DNA of 64,000 bases from Sphingomonas sp. ID1715 (GTDB lineage: Bacteria; Pseudomonadota; Alphaproteobacteria; Sphingomonadales; Sphingomonadaceae), in contig NZ_JABEPR010000002.1 in NCBI RefSeq assembly GCF_013044515.1, forward strand, positions 310,001 to 374,000, written 5' to 3'. The notes under the pieces were generated by a model, which saw only the letters and a program-made list of their open reading frames with translations, searched no databases and had not been told where the DNA came from. The stretch's first letter is position 1. Each line of letters opens with the position of its first letter. Below are positions 52,206-60,654 of this stretch, in pieces. Made by a program: the position numbers and the translations under genes.

Positions 52206-54014
52206 ATGTTCTCGGTCGTTCACATCATTCAGGAAGCTGAGGGACTAAGGGCGCAAACAAGCTATTATCTGTCTAAGCAGGGCTATTCGCCGCGGCCCTA
52301 TTCGACCGTCACCGAATTTCTCGATACTGTCCCTGCCGCACCCGGATGTGTGCTGCTCGGCGCCGGCCCTGAATTGTCAGACCTCGGCGAGCAGATCGCC
52401 ACGATCGGCGCGCGCTCGCCGCGCTCGCCCGTCATCATCCTCAGCCACTCGCTGCCGGCGCCCCTTGCCTTTGCCGCGGTCAAGGCCGGAGCGATCGACT
52501 GCGTCGAGGCGCCCTGCGGCGCCGACTTGATCGTCGCTCTGGAAAAGGCCCGGCTGGGCCATGCCGACAGCCGGGAAAATCTGGCTCTCCGGCAGGTCGC
52601 GCTCGCGCGCCTGGCGCGGCTGTCGCAACGCGAGCGCCAGGTGCTGCAGGGACTGGTCGGGGGCATGACCAACAAGCAGATCGCGCGCCGCCTGGAACTC
52701 AGTCCCCGGACGGTCGAGATGCACAGCGCCCATATGCTCAGCCAGCTGGAAGCGAGGAACTCGGCGGCCGCGGTCCGGCTGGCAACGACGGCTGGCATCC
52801 CGCCGCTTTGCGACGCCGACCAGATCGGCGCGTCCGCCCTGGCGCCGGCGTACAGCCCCAACCAATCGGCAAGGCAGCGCCGGACAAGGCAGGGCACCCC
52901 TTTCGAAGCCACCCTTCCGTCGGTCATCGACGTGCTCGAAGGCACCACCGATTGCGTGTTCCTGCTGGACCGCGACGAGCGCTTTACCTACTTTAACAGG
53001 GCGGCGATCGAGGCCATCGCGGACCAGCGGGACCTGACGGGCCTGAACCTGTGGGACGCATTTCCGGCCGCTCGGCAGACCATCGCTTTCGCGCAGATGC
53101 GCGAAGCTGCCCGCGAACGGAGACCGGTTCGGTTCGAGTTTTACGAGCCCGATCTCGCAAAATGGTTCGACGTCAGCGTTCGCCCGATCCCGAGCGGGCT
53201 GCAGGTCTTTTTCCGTGATCTGACCCAGACGCGCATGGCCTTGATCGCGCTGCGCCAGAGCGAGGAGCGGCTGAGGCTGGCGCTGGAAGCATCGGGTGAC
53301 GGCGCCTGGGATTTCGACGTGAGCAGCGGCCGCATCGAGATGTCGCCCGGCTATCTGCGCAATCTCGGCTATGATCACCGCGCGGTTCCGTCGACGTTCG
53401 AGTGGGTGAAATCGCGCATTCATCCCGAAGACCTGCCCGGGCTCGAACGGCTGCTCGCGCAGCATCTGCTCGGGACCAGCGACCCCTATTGCGCGGAGTA
53501 TCGGGTGCTCGACGGGCAGGACCAATGGCGGTGGAATCTCGATCGGGGGCGGGTCGTGGACCGGGACGCCGAGACCGGCGAGGCGCGGCGCATGGTCGGG
53601 ACCGGGACCGACATCACCGAGCTGAAGTTGCAGCGACTGCGCGCCGAAGAGGCATTCGAACGGCTGAACCTTGCGCAGGCCGGCGCGGGCGCAGGCTTGT
53701 GGGACTATGATCTGGCCGAAAGGACGCTGCGGCTTTGCGCGAGAAGCCTCTCGATGCACGGCATCGCGGCCGCACCGTTTGTTCCCGTTTCGGAACGGCG
53801 CTGGGAGGACAGCGTGAATCCGGAAGACCTTCCCGCCGCCAGGAAAGCCTTGGAAGATGCCATCGCCACCGGCGGGATGTTCCGGGCGAGCTATCGAACC
53901 CGTGGGGACGCCGACCCGCGCTGGATCTTGGGCCTCGGTCGGATCGTCCCGCCGTCATGCGGGCAGCCGCGCCGGTTCGTCGGCATCAATCTCCAACTCT
54001 CGGCCATGCCGTGA
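52206..54014 (+). CDS. Degenerate receiver - LuxR helix-turn-helix - triple PAS protein
   Basis: A protein of 602 residues with an unusual order. Residues 1-120 form a FixJ-like receiver, but the phosphoacceptor position is Gly52 (GCVLLGAGPE), the acidic pair is Gln9-Glu10, and the conserved Lys is Ala102. A LuxR-type DNA-binding domain follows (about 138-181, RERQVLQGLVGGMTNKQIA). Then come three PAS-like domains (about 230-335, 345-470, 475-600) and no kinase or output domain. It would bind DNA independently of phosphorylation, possibly gated by the PAS domains. ATG 52206 has AGGGCGG close upstream. Confidence 0.85.
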   Translation: MFSVVHIIQEAEGLRAQTSYYLSKQGYSPRPYSTVTEFLDTVPAAPGCVLLGAGPELSDLGEQIATIGARSPRSPVIILSHSLPAPLAFAAVKAGAIDCVEAPCGADLIVALEKARLGHADSRENLALRQVALARLARLSQRERQVLQGLVGGMTNKQIARRLELSPRTVEMHSAHMLSQLEARNSAAAVRLATTAGIPPLCDADQIGASALAPAYSPNQSARQRRTRQGTPFEATLPSVIDVLEGTTDCVFLLDRDERFTYFNRAAIEAIADQRDLTGLNLWDAFPAARQTIAFAQMREAARERRPVRFEFYEPDLAKWFDVSVRPIPSGLQVFFRDLTQTRMALIALRQSEERLRLALEASGDGAWDFDVSSGRIEMSPGYLRNLGYDHRAVPSTFEWVKSRIHPEDLPGLERLLAQHLLGTSDPYCAEYRVLDGQDQWRWNLDRGRVVDRDAETGEARRMVGTGTDITELKLQRLRAEEAFERLNLAQAGAGAGLWDYDLAERTLRLCARSLSMHGIAAAPFVPVSERRWEDSVNPEDLPAARKALEDAIATGGMFRASYRTRGDADPRWILGLGRIVPPSCGQPRRFVGINLQLSAMP

Positions 54015-54053
54015 CCCGAACAATGACCAGACGGTTACGCGTGCCCTGCCGGG

Positions 54054-56129
54054 CTAGGCCGCCTTGTCCAGCCTGAGGGAAGCTTCCACTTCCGCGGCGG
54101 TGACCGGGCGCCCGAACAGATAGCCTTGGCCGAAGCTGCAGCGCTTTTGCATCAGCATGCACCGCTGCTGCTGCGTTTCGAGCCCTTCGGCCACCACTTC
54201 GATGTTGAGATCGGCTGCGAGACTGATCACGGCGGACACGATTGCCGAAATCTCCGGCTCGTCGACCATTCGCTCCACGAAGGATCGATCGATCTTGACC
54301 ACATCCACGGGGAAGTCGCGCAGGTGCGAAAGGGATGAATAGCCGGTGCCGAAGTCGTCGAGCGCGATGCGGACGCCCTGGCTATTCAACAATTTCAGCG
54401 CCCGTTCGACGAACTCCGAGCCGCGTTCCAGAAACACATGCTCCGTCACTTCGACCTCGATCAGATGGGTCGGTATCTCACTCGCCTCGAGCGTGCGGAG
54501 CAGCCGCTCGGCATAATCGTCGCGCAGAAACTCGGCGGGCGCGGCGTTGATCGAAATTCGCCCGAACGACAGGTTCCGCCCCAGCCATTGCTGCATGTCG
54601 GCGACCACCGCACCGAGCATCAGATCGCCGATCTTCGACGCGAGCTCATATTCCTTGAACGCCTCCTGCACGGTGGCGGGCAGCTGCAAGCCCCATTGCG
54701 GGTGCATCCATCTGAGCAGGGCCTCATAGCCAACCAGGCGCCCCGTACGGAGATTCACCTTCGGCTGATAATGGGGCACGACCGAGGACGCGCACAGCGC
54801 CACGCGCGCGAGGTTGAGCTGCGACGCGACCTGCTGCGCCTGCTCCCGCATCGCGCCGTGAAAGATGCGCGTGCCGCCCCGGCCCGAGCCCTTGAGGGCG
54901 TAGAGCGCGATATCCGCGTTGTTCAACAGTTCATTGGCTGAGGCGGCCTGGCCCGGAAAGAGGGCGCCGCCGATGCTTGCCCCCGCGCTGACCTCGCGGC
55001 CGGCGACCCGCATCGGGACGTTCAGCCGGTCGAGGATCATGTTGCCGACGCGCTCCAGGCTCTCGGCATCCTTCACGCCATCGACGATGATGGCAAATTC
55101 GTCGCCGCCGAGCCGGGCGACGAAGTCGGTCTCCCGCACGCATTGCTTCAGCACATGGCCGAAGGAGCGCAGCAGATCGTCCCCGGCGGCGTGCCCCAGC
55201 GTGTCGTTGATCTGCTTGAACCGGTCCATATCGAGCAGGAGAAGCCCGAACGGTCGGCCCGTCCGCATCGTGCGGAGGGCGGCTGCCTGCAGCCGTGCCT
55301 GGAATGCATGACGGTTGGCCAGTTCGGTCAGGGCATCATGCTCGCTGGTCCAGCGGAGCTGCTCTGCCGAATGCTTGCTTTCGCTGATGTCGCGCGAGAT
55401 CGACAGCAGGCGCGTCACCGCGCCCATATCATCCACGATCGGCGTGACCATGACGTCCCACCAGCGCGGGGATCCTTCCGCAAGTCGCCGGGCGGTGAAG
55501 CGTGCGACCTCGCCCCGTGCCGCCTTGCCGAGCGCGGCCAGGGCCGCGCGCCGGTTCGCCTTGGGCCAGAGGTCGGACCAGGACTTGCCGATCGCGGCCG
55601 CCGGCGTGTCGAGCTCCAGCGCTTTGGCCCCGGGACCGTTCATGAGCTGCACCTCTCCCGCCACGCTCATGACGATGATGCAGTCCGCGCTGGCCTCGAG
55701 GATGCCGCGGTGCAGGCACTCGCTCTGTTTCAGCGCGGCTTCGGCGGCCATGCGTTCGGTCAGGTCGCGCGAGACGCCGATCACGCCCTTGACCTCGCCA
55801 TCGGAAATCCACGGCACCTTGACCGTCTGAAACTGCCGATCTTCGCCCAGAATCGGGATGGTCTCGTCGACCACGAGCGGGCGGCCGGTCGCGATCACGA
55901 TCTGGTCGGCGGCTTCGTAGCCCTGCACCAGGCCCTCGTCGAACAGGTCCGTCGTCCGCTGGCCCACGGCGAGGCCGCAGGCATCCTGCAAGGTCTTGTT
56001 GGACAGGATGAAGCGGCCGCCGCGATCCTTGGCGAAAATCAGGTCGCGAACGCTGTCGATCACCGTCTGCAGCAGCGAGCACCGCTGTTCGAGCTCGACC
56101 AAACGGGCAGAATCAGCTTCCATGGGCAT
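54054..56129 (-). CDS. PAS-PAS-GGDEF-EAL cyclic-di-GMP protein
   Basis: A soluble protein of 691 residues. Two PAS domains (about 20-130 and 140-255), GGDEF (about 265-420) with intact RLGGDEFA, and EAL (about 435-680) with YEALLRW, INAAPAEF, ALDDFGTGYSSL, VKIDRSFV and VAEGLET. Both catalytic motifs look intact, so it may be bifunctional or switchable. ATG 56129 follows GGAGGA; a second ATG is at 56123. It converges on the receiver-PAS gene with a 39-base gap. Confidence 0.95.
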   Translation of the reverse strand: MPMEADSARLVELEQRCSLLQTVIDSVRDLIFAKDRGGRFILSNKTLQDACGLAVGQRTTDLFDEGLVQGYEAADQIVIATGRPLVVDETIPILGEDRQFQTVKVPWISDGEVKGVIGVSRDLTERMAAEAALKQSECLHRGILEASADCIIVMSVAGEVQLMNGPGAKALELDTPAAAIGKSWSDLWPKANRRAALAALGKAARGEVARFTARRLAEGSPRWWDVMVTPIVDDMGAVTRLLSISRDISESKHSAEQLRWTSEHDALTELANRHAFQARLQAAALRTMRTGRPFGLLLLDMDRFKQINDTLGHAAGDDLLRSFGHVLKQCVRETDFVARLGGDEFAIIVDGVKDAESLERVGNMILDRLNVPMRVAGREVSAGASIGGALFPGQAASANELLNNADIALYALKGSGRGGTRIFHGAMREQAQQVASQLNLARVALCASSVVPHYQPKVNLRTGRLVGYEALLRWMHPQWGLQLPATVQEAFKEYELASKIGDLMLGAVVADMQQWLGRNLSFGRISINAAPAEFLRDDYAERLLRTLEASEIPTHLIEVEVTEHVFLERGSEFVERALKLLNSQGVRIALDDFGTGYSSLSHLRDFPVDVVKIDRSFVERMVDEPEISAIVSAVISLAADLNIEVVAEGLETQQQRCMLMQKRCSFGQGYLFGRPVTAAEVEASLRLDKAA

Positions 56130-56450
56130 CCGGATCGTTCCTCCAGCCGACCGATCTGGGCCCGAATTTTTAACCAGCCTTTACATCGGTATACCGTAGA
56201 AACTGCGGCAAAGCTGCAGACGTGACGGCGTCGATACGAAGAGCGTCGCCGCCGGAGCCTTCCTACGTGACGCCGACCTTGATCAGGCGGCAGAAAACTG
56301 ATTCCGCCCTTCCTTCCGACCTGCCGGATAGATCAAATTGGACCGGATGATGCTTTGCGGGAGCACGTGGGCGAAGTAGTTTGGGTCGTTACCGAAGTGA
56401 TCCAGTCGAGGAGCAGAAGACCAACACCGACATCAATCCGGGAGGGGCGC
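56130..56450. other. 321-base intergenic region between divergent genes
   Basis: No gene supported. It holds the promoters of the divergent PAS-GGDEF-EAL and phospholipase-D-like genes. The only clear motif is the perfect 10-base palindrome CGGTATACCG (56187-56196). A GGAGGGG ribosome site sits at its right end. Confidence 0.6.
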
Positions 56451-58181
56451 ATGCGCAGTCCGATTGTCGAAAATGGGGAGTTCAAGGTCCGGGCGATCGC
56501 CGGCACCTACGCGGTGATGCTGTGTTTCGATGTCGCGGAGGGCGCGCGCGAAGGCCTGCTGGGTTTTGCGATCAAGCGTAGGGCCGGCGCCGGGTCAGCG
56601 CGCTGGCTGCGCGGCAAGAAAGTGTTCCCCTCGATCGAACCCAATCCCGTGCCGTCAGCCCAATTCTCGACTTGGGATTACCCGGTGCAGAGCATGCTTT
56701 GGGCGGACTATACCGCCAAGCCGGGCACGGACTATGTGTTCGAGGTCCATCCGGTATACGGCCAGGTCGATGCGCTCGATCATCGCGACCCGCTCGTCGT
56801 GGAGATTCGGACCGAGGAAGAATGGGGCGAGCACCACAGCGTGTTCTTCAATCGCGGTGCCATCGCGAGTCAGGCGTTCGCGTCAAAGTTCGGCAATCGG
56901 GGACCTGAGAATGTCGACGACCCGGAGGATCCCGCGACCCGATGGCTGTCACGCGGCTTGCTCGAGGCGTGCCTCCGGTACATCGACGATGCGAAGCCCG
57001 GAGAGGCATTGCGCGTCGCCGCCTACGAATTCACCTATCCGCCGGTGATCAAGGCGCTGAAGCGCGCCATTGGCCGTGGCGTCGATGTCATGGTCGTCCA
57101 CGAAGCGGGAACGCAGAAGGTGAAAGGGGTCGAGCAGCCGACTTCGGCGACCACATCCGCCATAAATGCGCTCACCAAACTCCACTTTCCCGCTGATCGC
57201 CTGATCAAGCGGATCAACCGCGAGAACATTCCTCACAACAAGTTCATCGTTCGGCTCGATGATGTCGGCAGCGCGATGTCGGTATGGACCGGCTCCACCA
57301 ACTTCACCGAATCCGGGTTTCTGGGGCAAGCCAATGTCGGCCACGTCGTGCACGATCCGGCCGTAGCCGCGACATTCCTGGCTTATTGGCAGCAGCTTAG
57401 TGGCGACCCGTTGGCCGACGAACTGCAGCCGGAGTTGGAGACATTGACCCCCGACCCCGAGGCAGCGCTTCCGCAGGGCGTGACATGCCTGTTCTCTCCG
57501 CGTGGCAGCGCGCGAATGCTCAAATGGTATGCCGACCGCATTCGCGACGCCGGGCAAGTGGTGATGTTCACTGGCGCGTTCGGTGTGAACGAGCGGCTTG
57601 CGTCCGCTTTCGCCGAAGATCGTGACATCCTGCGCTACATCATGCTCGAGAAGCCGCCGACGCGGAAGACCCAGGCGCTGCTCTCCGCCAATCATGACCG
57701 CGACATTATTGTGGTCCCGGGCCAGGTGCTCGGCGAGGTTTGGGCGCTGAACGACAAGGGCGAGGCGACGCTGCGCCGGCCGATCCCCGGCTTCAAGCTC
57801 GAGCAATGGTTCCTGCACGAGGAGCTGTTCCGGAAGCGCGGAAATATCTTCTTCGTGCACCTGAAGGTGCTGATGATGGACCTGCTGTCCGACGATCCGC
57901 TGGTCTTCACCGGCTCGGCGAATTTCAGCGACGCCTCGCTCACCAGCAACGACGAAAACATGCTGCTGATCCGGGGCGATACGCGCGTCGCGGACATCTA
58001 TCTTACCGAGTACGATCGCATTTTACGCCATTTCTACTTCCGCAACATCGCTGCGAAGGACGATGATGATGCGGATGCCGGCAAGGCGATCTTCCTCGAC
58101 GAGACCGATGGCTGGGTGAAACCCTATTATCGCGGTACCGGTCTGAAGGCGCGGCGCCAAAAGCTTTTCTTTGCCCAATAA
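56451..58181 (+). CDS. Phospholipase-D-like domain protein, 576 residues
   Basis: The N-terminal 170 residues are beta-rich and unrecognised. Two PLD-type half sites follow: IPHNKFIVRLDD with TGSTNFTESGF (about residue 265), and FFVHLKVLMMDL with TGSANFSDASLTSNDENM (about residue 470). The HxK...GS.N pattern of catalytic PLDs is kept at both sites. No signal peptide is visible, so it is probably cytoplasmic, acting on nucleic acid or phosphodiesters. ATG 56451 follows GGAGGGG; the upstream frame is unsupported. Confidence 0.85.
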   Translation: MRSPIVENGEFKVRAIAGTYAVMLCFDVAEGAREGLLGFAIKRRAGAGSARWLRGKKVFPSIEPNPVPSAQFSTWDYPVQSMLWADYTAKPGTDYVFEVHPVYGQVDALDHRDPLVVEIRTEEEWGEHHSVFFNRGAIASQAFASKFGNRGPENVDDPEDPATRWLSRGLLEACLRYIDDAKPGEALRVAAYEFTYPPVIKALKRAIGRGVDVMVVHEAGTQKVKGVEQPTSATTSAINALTKLHFPADRLIKRINRENIPHNKFIVRLDDVGSAMSVWTGSTNFTESGFLGQANVGHVVHDPAVAATFLAYWQQLSGDPLADELQPELETLTPDPEAALPQGVTCLFSPRGSARMLKWYADRIRDAGQVVMFTGAFGVNERLASAFAEDRDILRYIMLEKPPTRKTQALLSANHDRDIIVVPGQVLGEVWALNDKGEATLRRPIPGFKLEQWFLHEELFRKRGNIFFVHLKVLMMDLLSDDPLVFTGSANFSDASLTSNDENMLLIRGDTRVADIYLTEYDRILRHFYFRNIAAKDDDDADAGKAIFLDETDGWVKPYYRGTGLKARRQKLFFAQ

Positions 58182-58439
58182 TCGGCGATCATGGGCAAAG
58201 GTCGGCCGTCCGGAAGACGGATCGTTCCGCCGATGCTCGGCTTTCGAAGCCATGGGCAAGGCAAGGCGCGAGGCCGGACTCATGGCCAGTTCCAAAGGGC
58301 TTGCCGGCACCATCAAAGCTGATGGTATGCCGATGGTTTCGGGGCGGATGAGCCCGGATTCCATTCGGCGATTCTCTCTGAGAAAATGCTGGAGACAAGC
58401 TGCTTACTGGACGCTGCTGGACGTATCCAGAGCCAGTAT

Positions 58440-58526
58440 TGGTGCCCAGAAGAGGACTCGAACCTCCACGCCCTTGCGAGCGCCAGCACCTGAAGCTGGT
58501 GCGTCTACCAATTCCGCCATCTGGGC
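58440..58526 (-). tRNA. tRNA-Leu (CAG)
   Basis: An 87-base class II tRNA with long variable arm and encoded CCA. Acceptor GCCCAGA pairs with TCTGGGC, the discriminator is A, the anticodon loop TTCAGGT gives CAG, and GGTTCGAGTCC is the T arm. The preceding 258 bases (58182-58439) contain no gene I can support. Confidence 0.97.
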
Positions 58527-58619
58527 ACGGGGTAGGCGGCGGCGCTTAGCGGCGGGTCCATGGCCTTGTCAACAAAGGTTCGAACGGCCAAAGGCGCGAG
58601 CGTTCAGTGGAGCTTGTGC

Positions 58620-59564
58620 ATGAAGGACGCGATCGTCACGGTGCTGGGAGGCGGCGGCTTTGTCGGCCGTTATGCCGTGCAGGAACTGCTTGCCGGCGGC
58701 GAAGGTTTTCGCGTGCGCATCGCCCAGCGCGACCCCCGCGACGCCTGGTTCCTGAAGCCCCTGGGCGCACTCGGCCAGACCCAATTCCTCGCCGCCGATG
58801 TGCGCAACCGCGCCTCGATCGAGCGCGCCGTCGCCGGCGCCAGCGCGGTCCTCAACCTCGTCGGCAGCTTCGACAACATGGCCGCGGTGCAGGCCGATGG
58901 AGCCGGCATCGTTGCCGAGGCGGCGGCCGCGGCCGGCGTGCAGACCTTGGTGCATGTGTCGGCGATCGGCGCCGATCCCGACTCGCCCTCCGCTTATGGC
59001 CGGACCAAGGGAGAGGGCGAGCAGGCCGTCCGCCGGGCGTTCCCGAACGCCACCATCCTGCGCCCGTCGATCATCTTCGGCCGCGAGGACGCCTTCACCA
59101 ACCGCTTCGCCGGTATGGTGCGGCTGCCGATCGTGCCGGTCGTGCGCGGGGCCACGCGCTTTCAGCCGGTCTTCGTCGCCGATCTCGCCCAGGCGATCGA
59201 GCAGGCCGTCTGCGTGCCGGAGCAGCATGCCGGCAAGACCTATGAGATTGCCGGGCCCGAGGCGATCGCGATGCGCGACCTGCTCGGCCGGCTCGCCGAA
59301 TGGACCGGGCACAAGCCGCACTTCGTCGAAGTGCCGGACGCCGTGGCCGGGGCGATGGCGCGGCTGACCGGCTGGGCACCGGGCGCGCCGATCAACTGGG
59401 ACCAGTGGCTGATGCTGCAGCAGGACAATGTCGCGTCCGATGGCGCCGCCGGCCTCGAGGCCTTCGGAATCACGCCGACGCCGCTCGCCGCCGTCGCCCC
59501 GGGCTGGCTGGTCCAGTACCGCAAGCAGGGTCGCTTCGGCGGCGTGAAGACGGTCGAGGGCTGA
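58620..59564 (+). CDS. NAD(P)-binding protein, complex I NDUFA9-like
   Basis: Atypical short-chain dehydrogenase of 314 residues. The dinucleotide motif is VLGGGGFVGRYAV at the N-terminus; LVGSFDNMAAVQ, VSAIGADPDSPSAYGRTKGEGE and ILRPSIIFGREDAFTNRFA match the complex I NDUFA9 subunit family found in alphaproteobacteria and mitochondria. It may be a quinone- or assembly-linked NAD(P)H-binding protein. ATG 58620 with TGGAG upstream is chosen over the frame-open region before it, which overlaps tRNA-Leu flanks. Confidence 0.88.
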   Translation: MKDAIVTVLGGGGFVGRYAVQELLAGGEGFRVRIAQRDPRDAWFLKPLGALGQTQFLAADVRNRASIERAVAGASAVLNLVGSFDNMAAVQADGAGIVAEAAAAAGVQTLVHVSAIGADPDSPSAYGRTKGEGEQAVRRAFPNATILRPSIIFGREDAFTNRFAGMVRLPIVPVVRGATRFQPVFVADLAQAIEQAVCVPEQHAGKTYEIAGPEAIAMRDLLGRLAEWTGHKPHFVEVPDAVAGAMARLTGWAPGAPINWDQWLMLQQDNVASDGAAGLEAFGITPTPLAAVAPGWLVQYRKQGRFGGVKTVEG

Positions 59565-59576
59565 AGCCGCTTTGCC

Positions 59577-59681
59577 CGTTCGTATCGAGCGAAGTCGAGA
59601 TACGTTTGCGCGGGCGTTTCTCGATGTAGTTTATCCTGAGCGACGCCGATAGGCGGCGTCGAAGGGCTCGAAACGAACGGA
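59577..59681. repeat. Imperfect palindromic repeat before uppP
   Basis: Ends CCGTTCGT (59577-59584) and ACGAACGG (59674-59681) are exact complements; inside are CGAGCGAAGTCGAGA and a CGACGCCGATAGGCGGCGTCG hairpin. It ends 7 bases before the uppP ATG, so it shapes the uppP leader. It shares CGAGCGAAGTCGAG with the repeat at 7386. Confidence 0.75.
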
Positions 59682-59688
59682 TGATCTA

Positions 59689-60498
59689 ATGCCCCTGCTC
59701 CTGACCGCCATTCTGCTCGGCATCGTCGAGGGGCTGACCGAGTTCCTGCCCGTGTCCTCCACCGGCCACCTGATCCTGGCGGCCGAGCTGCTCGGCTATG
59801 ACGCGGCAACCTGGGCGACGTTCAACGTCATCATCCAGCTGGGCGCGATCCTGGCCGTGATCGTGCTCTACTGGCGCACTTTCTGGGCGGTCGCGGTCGG
59901 GCTGTTCGGGCGCGAGCAGACCAGCTGGCGCTTTCTCGGCAACCTGCTGCTCGCCTTCCTGCCCTCGGCCGTGATCGGCCTGATCCTGATCGACCGCATC
60001 GAGGCGCTGCTGGAGAATGCGCAGGTGGTGGCGATCGCGCTGGTGCTGGGCGGCATTGCCATTCTGGTGATCGAAGCGCTGGTCAAGCAGCCGAGCGAAG
60101 AGCCGGGCGTCGCCGCCGTGCCATGGAAAAAGGCATTGGGCGTCGGCTTCATGCAGTGCCTGGCCATGATCCCCGGCGTCAGCCGGTCGGGCGCGACGAT
60201 CATGGGCGCGCTCACCCTCGGCATCGAGCGGCGCACGGCGGCGGAGTTCAGCTTCTTCCTTGCCGTGCCGACCATGCTCGGCGCGACCGTATTGTCGGTC
60301 GCCAAGCACAAGGATCAGCTGACCAGCGGGCGCGTCGATTGGGGGCTCATCGGCGTCGGTTTCGTCGTGTCCTTCATCGTCGCGGTGGTCGTCATCCGCT
60401 GGTTCGTCGGCATTGTTTCCAAACACGGATTCGCGCCTTTCGCCTGGTATCGCATCGTCGCGGGCTCGCTCGCTTTGGTCTGGCTGCTGGCACGATAG
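59689..60498 (+). CDS. uppP: Undecaprenyl-diphosphatase
   Basis: Integral membrane phosphatase of 269 residues (BacA/UppP) recycling undecaprenyl pyrophosphate for peptidoglycan. Hallmarks are GIVEGLTEFLPVSSTGHLIL at residues 11-30 and IPGVSRSGATIMGAL around residue 160. About eight helices. ATG 59689 lacks a strong ribosome site; the palindromic repeat ends 7 bases upstream. It confers bacitracin tolerance when abundant. Confidence 0.96.
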   Translation: MPLLLTAILLGIVEGLTEFLPVSSTGHLILAAELLGYDAATWATFNVIIQLGAILAVIVLYWRTFWAVAVGLFGREQTSWRFLGNLLLAFLPSAVIGLILIDRIEALLENAQVVAIALVLGGIAILVIEALVKQPSEEPGVAAVPWKKALGVGFMQCLAMIPGVSRSGATIMGALTLGIERRTAAEFSFFLAVPTMLGATVLSVAKHKDQLTSGRVDWGLIGVGFVVSFIVAVVVIRWFVGIVSKHGFAPFAWYRIVAGSLALVWLLAR

Positions 60499-60565
60499 GT
60501 CAGCATACGGAACTATTCAGAAGATGCTGGAGGCGCGACAACAACCGCTTAACCGCCCGCGACCT

Positions 60566-60588
60566 TATAATTAGTCAGTCTAGCTGAC
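60566..60588 (+). promoter_or_regulatory. gltDB promoter candidate with palindromic operator
   Basis: A perfect -10 hexamer TATAAT (60566-60571) is followed at once by GTCAGTCTAGCTGAC (60574-60588), a perfect inverted repeat GTCAG/CTGAC that would span the transcription start. The -35 is poor, as expected for an activated or repressed promoter. It lies about 80 bases before the gltD ATG. Confidence 0.5.
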
Positions 60589-60654
60589 CCTACCCCGTTT
60601 TTGCGCGTGACTCTGCCCGTGCAACACTGCGATATGCGCCCGGAGGAGGCGCGC

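Noticed and set aside
58171-58623. Plus-strand open frame between the PLD gene and the NDUFA9-like gene
   Set aside because: It reads through antisense tRNA-Leu (the KRTRTSTPLRAPAPEAG stretch is a typical tRNA artefact) and has no recognisable domain.
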